The notes below the pieces were generated by a model. It was given only the letters and a program-made list of their open reading frames with translations, did no database searches and was not told where the DNA came from. DNA of 64,000 nt, taken from positions 806,001-870,000 of the forward strand of contig NC_089176.1 in assembly GCF_947507565.1 (NCBI RefSeq), read 5' to 3'. This stretch comes from Oscarella lobularis (Eukaryota > Porifera > Homoscleromorpha > Homosclerophorida > Oscarellidae). This document shows, in pieces, positions 56,085 through 64,000 of this stretch. The position numbers and the translations under genes were made by a program. Each line of letters starts with the position of its first letter. Position 1 is the stretch's first letter.

Positions 56085-58381
56085 TTACGGCGGCGTACCC
56101 GGCGGGGAAAATTCGAATCCGGCCGAACTGTATTTCTTTTTCACCGGCGATTTGATTTGCCTCTTGGGCAGCAGAGCGTTCATGGCCGGTTTCAACTGCT
56201 CCCAGACATCGTGCACCTGCATAAAGAAAAAGATAAGCGAGTCGGAGAGCTCTCTGTGAACGCGCCTGTTGATCTGTTCGCAATTGCGTGTCGACCATTT
56301 CCTGCAAGGCGACGGCGAGCATATCCATGTTAACGCTGACCAACTGGGATTCCATGTAGAGGCAGTAGAGCGAGAAATAGTTGCGCATTTCGACGTTGTG
56401 AATGTGATCCTCTTGCTACGTCAGAAAATTACGTAATGGCAATTTTTCTCGTAATGGAGATTTACCGTCATGATGTGGCCTTCAAGTTTGTCAGCCGTAA
56501 AAGCCTATATACTCATGATTTTCCTGTTAGCTGCTACGATATGGGCGTCTCTTACAATCTCCGGAGCCAGATTATCCTTGCGAGCGTGTAGCTTGTCTTG
56601 ATGCTTTTTCAGCGTGTGCATTCGGCTGATGGCGATCTGATGCTCGCGCATGACTCCCTTCTCCCTCCGTTCTACCAAATCCTGCAAATTTTCGCGCAAT
56701 TATCCCTAAAAATTTTTTCTGTTCAGGATTTCTATTTACCTGATACGCATTGATTAGCGCCAAGAACATGCTGAGGGTTTCATACAAGCCCTCGTACTCT
56801 TGAGAACCCTTTGTAAGTAAAATTGATCGATTGGATATCATTAAAAAATAGAGAGCAGGCCTTCTCTTTGTATTTGTCCGAGAGTGTGCCAAACTGAGCG
56901 AGAGAGCCGTTTAGTCCTCTCTTCACCCGACCCCACGATTCTTCGGATCCCCTACTCCAAGCAGTCGACGGAGCCGACTCGCTGCTAATCGAGCTGCAGA
57001 CAAACGTCAATTTGAGACGACAACAACAAAGACACTCGTACCTGAGTTCCTGCTGAAACGTTCTCATATCTTGAGACATGGCTGCACAATTTCAATTCAA
57101 TGATGTCTTTCGTTTGAACGTTTGCATTGCCGGTTTACCTTCAGATCGTTCCACGATGCGACGAGCCACTTCGCGCAATTGAGTCACGCTGCTTTGCATT
57201 TGTCTGATCTGCTCGCGAATCCCGCTCATGCCCGCGTGCATATCCAAAGGAGCCAATTCCTATTGTATATGCTTCGGTCGTCGCCATAGGAAACGCGTAA
57301 AACGAGCTGTGTACCTTTGCCCTGGGACCGTTGGGGCTCGTGACAAACTCGTCGGGAATGCTACGAAATTTATCCTTCAGCTTGTGCTGGAAGTCCTATA
57401 ACAAGGACTTCGAAGAAGCTTCTACATGGGGGTAGCTAACTGCGTACAGAGCCGCTAAAAACGACGAAAAAATTAACAGCGTCGTCGTCGCTCAGAACGG
57501 GATGACGACAGACGAGATTGATGTAGCGCTGGAGTGCTCGTCGTCTAGCCTCAATAAACGAACGACTCGCTAAAAAACCCAAAGAATTTAGGACACAAAA
57601 TCAGCCCTTCTTCACATACGATTCATTTTCTTTGGAGGCAGTCGGGGAACAAGTCGGTAGGGAAAACGCGCCATCAGAAGCTCGTGAAGCACTTCAAAGT
57701 CGCTGTATCGTCGATGAACCGACGTGCCGTGCAGCTGGGAGTCGAGCGTGAATTCGACGTGTTTCACTATGAGACCCTTTTTGCCCGGTATGACGCTCAA
57801 GTAGAGCGTGTCCATGGCGACGAGGTCGTCATAGGTGAAGCCGAGGACGGTCGGATTCGATTGACGATCGATTTCGAGGGTCATCTTTGTGAGATTGGAA
57901 AGTTCGCCTAACTTGGGTTTGGGCAATTCTGTGTGTAAAAAAACATAGGTGAGAATTGATGATGGACTATGGCGCTCTCTCACCCGTATCCTGAAAAACG
58001 TCGAGCGACTTTTCCGTTGGCGGTTTTCCTTTCTGAGCGACGGCGGTGAGAGCCAACGCTTTGTAGAGCCCGTCTCTGTTGAGAGAACCCTGGCCTTTGG
58101 AATCGGACGCTTGCCATATCTGAAAAAAACCGAATGCTTTCCGTCTAAGGTTTCTTTTCCTTACGTGCATGCTACTATACCTCCGATAGAATCGCTTTTG
58201 GCAGGCCGGACTTGGATAGAGCTCGAATGCAGATCGCTTGGGGAATTTTCGTGCTCCCGTCCGGACACAGCACTTCGTAGATTTCTCTGTACAGCGACGG
58301 TATAGATCCTTTATAGTAGACAAAAGTGACGCCACGGCTTAGGTGCAAATACGCCTGCCTACCGCCTAGCAATCCGGCCAT
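56085..58381 (-). CDS. SNX8: Sorting nexin 8 (EH-like, PX, BAR)
   Basis: Endosomal membrane-remodelling protein for endosome-to-Golgi retrieval, related to yeast Mvp1 (family knowledge). From the ATG at 58381: GVTFVYYKGSIPSLYREIYE, an EH-like segment (ALSKSGLPKAILSE, IWQASDSKGQGSLNRDGLYK, ALALTAVAQKGKPPTEKSLD), then a PX domain (LYLSVIPGKKGLIVKHVEFT, SVHRRYSDFEVLHELLMARF, PYRLVPRLPPKKM, including the phosphoinositide-binding RRY and the PxxP loop). Helical BAR-like exons follow, ending with NYFSLYCLYMESQLVSVNMD and a short basic tail with SPPGTPP; stop at 56085-56087. The order matches human SNX8. Start is 67 bases from that of the first DGKE gene, head to head; the stop is 133 bases from REXO5's. 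Confidence 0.93.
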
Positions 58382-58448
58382 CTTGTCGAGATGTACTGTG
58401 TCCCAATCCGGGGCATTTGACACCGTATCTCCCGTAGGTGCCGGCCTA

Positions 58449-60509
58449 ATGCCGTCCTTGTACGAAGTCTTTATCTGGACAGGCTCTCCTCTACAAATCG
58501 GCCTTTCCTGCCTGACTCTCTTCGTACTTCTCTGGGCATTCAACAAGCTGTGCTTCACTCGTCGTAGACGAAGAACGGCTGAAACCGAGCTCCGAGCTCG
58601 CGATCCGACCAAAGGTCATCGTTGGACGCTAGCCGAATTCATTTGCCGTCCCACGTACTGCAGCGTGTGCGAAAACTCGCTCATATTTGGCGCCTACTGC
58701 GACTCGTGTCTAATTTGCACGCACGATCGATGCGCGAGCGTGGCGAACGCGCAATTCGCCTGCAAGGCGTTGACTCTCTCGCCGGGACGCACGTCCATGC
58801 GCCATCACTTCGTCAAAGGCAATCTGCCGCTCGGCAGCAGATGCTCGCTATGTGGGCGCGGTTGTGGGGCGGAGCCGAGGCTTTGCGGCATGAGATGCGT
58901 CTGGTGTCAGCGAAAGTGGCACGAAACGTGCGTGCGAGGTGACGCCGGCTTGGAGGCGTGCGATTTGGGTCCGTTCGCTTCGATGATCGTTCCGCCCTAT
59001 GCGATTGCGTTGAGAACGACGGACGCGGCGGCGGCGGCGCGGCAACGTCGATTTCTCGTCGATCGCGTGTATCCCGTGGCGACGATCGAAGCGTGGCGTC
59101 CCGTCTTGGTTTTGGTCAATCCGACGAGCGGCGAAAAGGCCGGCGATTATCTCATGTCGATTTTTCGCAGTTTGCTCAATCCAGTTCAGGTCTCTTTCTC
59201 TCTTTTTTTTATGCTTGTTGGTCATATATATATATATGACTACCAGGTTGTGAATTTGAATGAAGTTAGTCCTGATGAGGCTTTGGAATTTTGCCGTCTT
59301 GTTGACACTTTTCAATGTCGTGTTATCGTCTGTGGCGGAGATGGAACGGTGGGCTGGATGTCGGCTGCTATTCAACGAGCAAATCTTAAAGTAATTTTTA
59401 CTCATTATAAGCTCTGTGCGTGCAATTTTGCTACTTGTCTAGGTTCCTCCTGCTGTTGGGATTATTCCGTTGGGAACTGGTAATGACATGGCACGCGTTC
59501 TTGGCTGGGGACCGGGATACGACTTCGAAGACGTTAATAGTTTACTCAAAGACTTTCAAGATGCAGACGTAGTCAAATTCGACAGGTTAGAATAATTTTA
59601 CAGATAGAATTTGCAGTTGACAAGCCTAGTTTTCCTACAGGTGGAATGTTGATATTGTTGAGGAGTCTCAGTTCGTTGGCCAGAAAGAACTAAATAGGGT
59701 AAGCGAAGTTTTCAATCTATGCTGCCGTTATATCTTAATATATCTGATCTTTAGCGTTTAATAATGAATAACTACTTTGGAATTGGCTGTGGTGCCTACG
59801 CCACGCTCGGATTTCACAAACAGCGAGAAAGTGCACCAGAAAAATTTCAAAGCAGAATTTTCAACAAAGTACAGCAACGCAATTTGCCTTCCTAATTTTG
59901 ATACATGCTCATTTATAGGGTTGGTACATTGTTTACGGTGCACTAGACGTTTTATTGCACACGTGTAAAGATCTTCAAGAGAAGCTTGTGGTGAGCCGAG
60001 AAATGTGGATATTTATGCGTCATTTGAAGAGCCGCTTTTGAATAAGATTGAACTAGATGGAATTGTTCTAAAAAATCTGCCTAGGCTCGAAGGTGTCGTA
60101 ATTCTTAACATTAACAGCTGGTCAGCTGGAACAAAGGCATGGGGAGATGGGAATGGGTTGGGGCCGTCCAGGCGAGTTTTAGTAAAATTTTCAAAAAAAT
60201 TACGTTAGTGTAACACTTTAGGTTTGACGACGGTTTTCTGGAAGTATTTGGAGTGTATTCTTCTTTGCATATTGCACTGATAAATTTCTCTCTGCTGAGC
60301 CCAGTCCGGTTGGGAAGAGCGAGACAAATAAAGGTGAATATAATAATGAAGAGTTGGAATGAATGGGATTTTTTTAAGTTTAGATTAAACTCAAGTCAGG
60401 TGTTATACCTGTTCAAGTCAACGGTGAACCGTGGGAACAGACGCCTGCACATATAAATATTAGTCACTGCAATCAGATGGCTGTATTACAACGAAGAGGC
60501 GAATTCTAA
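58449..60509 (+). CDS. DGKE: Diacylglycerol kinase epsilon, copy A
   Basis: Phosphorylates diacylglycerol to phosphatidic acid at membranes (family knowledge). The large first exon encodes an N-terminal hydrophobic anchor ([17 protein letters not shown]), two C1-type zinc fingers ([19 protein letters not shown] and the [20 protein letters not shown] block) and [20 protein letters not shown], the start of the kinase core. Later exons hold [20 protein letters not shown] with the ATP-binding [84 protein letters not shown] and [20 protein letters not shown]; stop at 60507-60509. The lack of EF-hands and the N-terminal anchor mark the epsilon type. A tandem paralogue begins 113 bases downstream. 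Confidence 0.94.
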
Positions 60510-60621
60510 TCTATTAATTACCTAATTAACTCAAGTTTATAAGCTTCTACAATAAAGTTTTTTAATTTGTGAATTGATCTTGCCAATTTTTCGCGATATC
60601 ATTAGCGTGCGTTAAGTTTGA

Positions 60622-62705
60622 ATGCATCTATACGAACTTTTCATTTGGCAAGGCGAACCGCTCCAGATTGGTCTCGCGTGCCTTCTGATCTTTATCCTAT
60701 TGTGGGCGTTCAACAAATTCTACCTGAGTCGTCGAAAACGAGTCGTATCGCATCACCTCCACGTGCGAGATCCCAGCAAAGGCCATCGCTGGACGCCAAC
60801 CGAATTCATTCGTCGTCCGACCTACTGCAGCGTCTGCGAAGAACCGTTCGTCACGGGCTCCTACTGCGACACATGTCTCGTTTGCACGCACGACGAATGC
60901 GTAGGCGCGGCAGACAAGCGTTTCGCCTGCAAGGCGTTGACTCTCTCGCCGGAGCGCACGTCCATGCGTCACCACTTCGTCAAGGGCAACGTGCCCCTGT
61001 GCAGCGCGTGCGCTCGATGCGGTCGCGACTGCGGCGGCGAGCCGCGTCTCTGCGACGTCCGATGCGTCTGGTGTCAGCGCAAGTGGCACGAGAAGTGCGT
61101 TCTGCGCGGCAACGTCGGCTTGGAGGAGTGCGATTTGGGCGTCTTTGCCTCGCTCATCGTTCCTCCCTATTCGATTGCGCTGAAGATGAGTAGCGATAGG
61201 GCCGTCGCCGTCGCCGCCGGGTGGAGGAAGGGGAGGCAGCAGAGGCGGCGATTGGTCGTCGATCGCGTGTATCCGGTCGCAACGAGACGGCTGTGGAGTC
61301 CGGTTTTGATTTTGAGCAATCCCAAGAGCGGGGAGAAGGCGGGCGATTATTTGCTGTCGGCTTTTCGGAGTTTGCTTAATCCGGTGCAGGTTCGTGACTC
61401 GAAATGAATCGATGGTATTATTTATCTTATTGCTAGGTCGTGAGCTTGGCCGAGGTTAGTCCTGAAGATGCTTTGGATTTCTGCCATCTTGTTGGAGACA
61501 TAGAGTGCCGTATTATAGTCTGTGGTGGAGATGGAACGGTTGGATGGGTATTGGCAGCAATTGACAAAGCAAATCTCAAAGTAATAGGAAAGACGACTAG
61601 TACTAGGTCTTTTTATGTAAACCTTTATATATATATATATATGTAAGGTTCCTCCTGTTGTTGGGATTATTCCTCTTGGCACTGGCAATGATTTGGCTCG
61701 TGTTCTTGGCTGGGGATCAGGATACGAAAGCGAAGACGTGGAAGATTTACTCAAAGAGTTCCAAGAAGCCGATGTAGTGCATCTGGATAGGTTGAGCACT
61801 CTATTCCACAAAAAACCGTATTGCATTTCAGTTGGTTTTAGATGGAATGTTGATATTCAGCACTCAAGTTTCATGGGCCTTAGAAGACCAGCCAAGGTGA
61901 AGTACGCAGGTAATTTGCATCATGCGCCTTTCTTATCCCCTTGCATAGAAATTGGTCATGAACAATTACTTTGGCATTGGTTGCGACGCGTGTGTAACTC
62001 TCAACTTTCACAATCAACGCGAGAGTTCTCCCGAACTATTTCAAAGCAGAATGATGAATAAAGTGGGAACGATTCTGCTTATTATATTTTAATGCGGGAC
62101 AATTTCTCCTCAGGCATGGTATCTTGGCTATGGTTCAAAGGAAGTACTGCTACATAGTTGCAAAGATCTGCAGAAGAAGATTAGCGTCTGTCAGAAAAAT
62201 TTGGCCTTGATTTATTCTATTTTTAATTTAAGGTGGAGCTTGATGGGGTTGTCCTTGATCTTCCTGAGCTAGAAGGCGTTGTCGTACTAAACATCAAGAG
62301 CTGGGGAGCTGGCGTAGAGGTGTGGGGTGATGGAAACAGCTTGGGTCCCTGCAAGTCAGTCGTATTAATCTGTAAGCACCTATCGACGACTTCAATGAGT
62401 TGTGTGTGTGTAGGTTTGATGATGGTCTGCTGGAAGTGTTTGGTGTCTATTCCTCTTTGCACATAGCGCGACTAAACGTCTCTCTTGCCGAACCTATTCG
62501 ACTAGGAAGAGCGAAGCGAATTAAGGTGAGTAGAATGAATTTTTTACTTTGGATTGCAATTTTTTGCCGGGTTCTAAAGATTGCGCTGAAATCAGGTCAG
62601 GTACCTGTTCACGTGGACGGAGAGCCGTGGGAACAGTCGCCGTCTGTAATAACAATAGCTCATCACAATCAACTTGCAGTAATGCAGAAGCGAACCGAAA
62701 AATAG
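60622..62705 (+). CDS. DGKE: Diacylglycerol kinase epsilon, copy B
   Basis: Tandem paralogue of the preceding gene with the same exon order. N-terminal anchor [18 protein letters not shown]1 fingers ([39 protein letters not shown], with the second-finger cysteines more complete than in copy A); [140 protein letters not shown]; stop at 62703-62705. An insert of Arg/Gly residues ([11 protein letters not shown]) before the catalytic domain is longer than in copy A. A (TA)n tract lies in the intron near 61627-61642. No lesion seen, so both copies appear functional. Confidence 0.94.
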
Positions 62706-62943
62706 CATTTGTTTGTATTTAATTAATTTAATTAAGTGAAGTCTAACCCCCACCCAGTTAGGGGGACAGTAGGTACGGCGCGCGCTGGCAGCGTACAGTA
62801 TGTGCCCCGCGCCCCCTGGTATGTGCCTGTGTCAGAGATATAAAAGGCAGAGATATAAAAGAGACTCTTTTATATCTCTGCCTGTGTGAAAACACCGATA
62901 TTATCCGGGAATGAGAGAGAGAGAGTCAACGAACAATCACGTC
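62706..62943. other. Intergenic with a perfect palindrome
   Basis: Short gap between DGKE copy B and the next gene. It holds the palindrome listed at 62846-62882 and a (GA)n run near 62913-62924. Confidence 0.6.
62846..62882. repeat. Perfect inverted repeat, 18-base arms, 1-base spacer
   Basis: Left arm ggcagagatataaaagag (62846-62863), a single a at 62864, and right arm ctcttttatatctctgcc (62865-62882) are exact reverse complements. A direct partial copy of the left arm (cagagatataaaag) precedes it at 62833-62846. Each arm contains a TATAAAA box-like string, one per strand. Confidence 0.97.
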
Positions 62944-64000
62944 ATGGTTGAAGCAAGAAAAGTAGACTTGGTGTGTTTTTTGCTTCTCAGTCGTCCCCAG
63001 GCTCTTTAGTAAGGATAGATGAGTGCCTGGGGACAAGGCAAAGTAGAGCCCGTCCTTTTACGAACGCGCAGAGCATTATTACGCCGGTCTACAATGCGAA
63101 AGAATTTCTCGAAGACGTCTGCAAATCGATCGTTTCTCAAACGTTTACCGGTTCAATGGAGTGGTCGATTTTCGACGACGCTAGCTCGGTATACCTTAAA
63201 ACAAAAATAAGCTGCGATTTTGGAAAAAATTGACGACAGGACAAATCGATCGAAGTTGTACACCGCTGGCTTCCTCAATTAGAGAAACGAGGCATTTGTG
63301 TCGTGATGGGAGGTCACAGTGGAAAAGAGCCGAAGGGTGGTACGTCTTCAAATGATCTGTAGTCAACGTCATCTAGATACCAGGCATCTGATTTTACAGT
63401 AGGATACGCCAAAAATCGAGCTATTGATCAGAGCAGCGGACGTTTTCTTTGCTTTATGGACGCCGTGAGCGCTGTCACAACACGTCACTTCTTGATTTTT
63501 ATTTGGAACTTAGGACGACGTCATGCACGCTAGGCGTATTGAATTGCAGTATGCAGCTTCTCTGTCCAACCCTGATGCAGTATGTAGATGCATGCACATA
63601 ATTGGGATTTGAAAATTTTCTTTATAGATAGTAGGATGTCAGTTCTGTCGGATTCCTTGCACGTCGACGCCACGCTACACTCGCTGGGCGAATTCTCTTA
63701 CAGACGTTCAATTGAGAACTCAAGTAGACTACACTCGATTTTATTCTAAGAGACTAAGCAGAGTTTGGCTTAGGCGTTTACTTCATTTGGACCGACGATT
63801 ATACAGCCTTCATGGTTTTGCTCGAGAGACGTGTTCCTTAGAGCCGGTCCTTTTGTAGAAGATAAAAAGGTGCGATTCTAATTTTAAAATATTTTTGTTG
63901 TACGGTATGAAGCGTTTTTCAATTAATTTAAGGGCACGCCTGAAGATCTTCTCTTCTTTCATGAGCATCTTCGTCTAGGAGGCAGTTTGGTGAAAGTTGA
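62944..64000 (+). CDS. B3GNTL1: B3GNTL1-like GT2 glycosyltransferase, 3' end cut by window
   Basis: Family 2 glycosyltransferase related to UDP-GlcNAc:betaGal beta-1,3-N-acetylglucosaminyltransferase-like 1 (name by homology; activity of the family is not well defined). Exons in order: [20 protein letters not shown] and [30 protein letters not shown] with [32 protein letters not shown] then [14 protein letters not shown] (DxD-type metal and nucleotide-sugar motif); [20 protein letters not shown]; a block like [20 protein letters not shown]; and [20 protein letters not shown] at the window edge. This matches human B3GNTL1 step by step. The first exon is not certain; an ATG at 62944 is one candidate. 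The exon near 63730-63760 needs a frame-checked splice, which I read by eye only. Confidence 0.88.

Noticed and set aside
60618-61193. Plus-strand frame of 191 Arg-rich residues
   Set aside because: Alternative frame of the DGKE copy B first exon; the C1 zinc-finger frame is the real one.

Overview
The window is nuclear DNA from an animal with a compact, intron-rich genome. Most genes are split by introns of roughly 35-120 bases, many gene pairs sit head to head or tail to tail with under 150 bases between them, and the gene set is animal (LZTR1, UNC13D/BAIAP3-type Munc13, HIF1AN, BICRA/GLTSCR1, INTS15, Death domains with NACHT). A CR1-like non-LTR retrotransposon carrying a 2A-like motif, a GH25 lysozyme of the nematode/protist type and a very large NLR-like gene point to an early-branching marine invertebrate. 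A sponge, perhaps a homoscleromorph, is my best guess, but nothing in the window proves it.

Layout. 1-399: remnant of a rhodopsin-like GPCR. 777-7539 (minus): nudE-type dynein regulator (NDE1/NDEL1), LZTR1 and a GH25 lysozyme. 7743-11414 (plus): intact CR1-like LINE. 11599-14532 (plus): secreted glycoside-hydrolase-like gene whose 5' end also exists as a stray copy at about 6305-6440. 15118-16180: tandem copies of a small secreted gene, mixed with a duplicated tail of the next gene. 16180-21454 (minus): Munc13-4/BAIAP3-like C2-MHD-C2 protein. 22022-25053 (plus): SDR42E1, then an intronless isovaleryl-CoA dehydrogenase 55 bases later, then a decayed copy of the IVD 3' end. 25468-27740 (plus): two small unrecognised secreted genes. 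28150-33358 (minus): divergent myosin with an N-terminal coiled coil and a C-terminal SH3. 33671-34413 (plus): mitochondrial release-factor-like MRPL58/ICT1. 34500-36742 (minus): RUN-PDZ-PTB protein.

37272-46915 (plus): a 3109-residue STAND protein ordered nucleoside phosphorylase-like, Death, Death-like, NACHT, long helical repeat region. It is the best candidate in the window for a little-described system: an intracellular sensor NTPase joined to a nucleotide- or nucleoside-cleaving head.

47299-58381: HIF1AN (minus, intronless) and INTS15 (plus) share a 38-base intergenic promoter; BICRA-like (minus), REXO5 (plus) and SNX8 (minus) follow. 58449-62705 (plus): two tandem diacylglycerol kinase epsilon genes. 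62944-64000 (plus): start of a B3GNTL1-like glycosyltransferase, cut by the window edge.

The genes are mostly unrelated housekeeping and signalling functions. Local clusters reflect tandem duplication (DGKE, small secreted genes, IVD tail) and shared promoters rather than a common pathway. Gene spans below run from start codon to stop codon and include introns; intron positions were read by eye from GT-AG signals and protein family matches.
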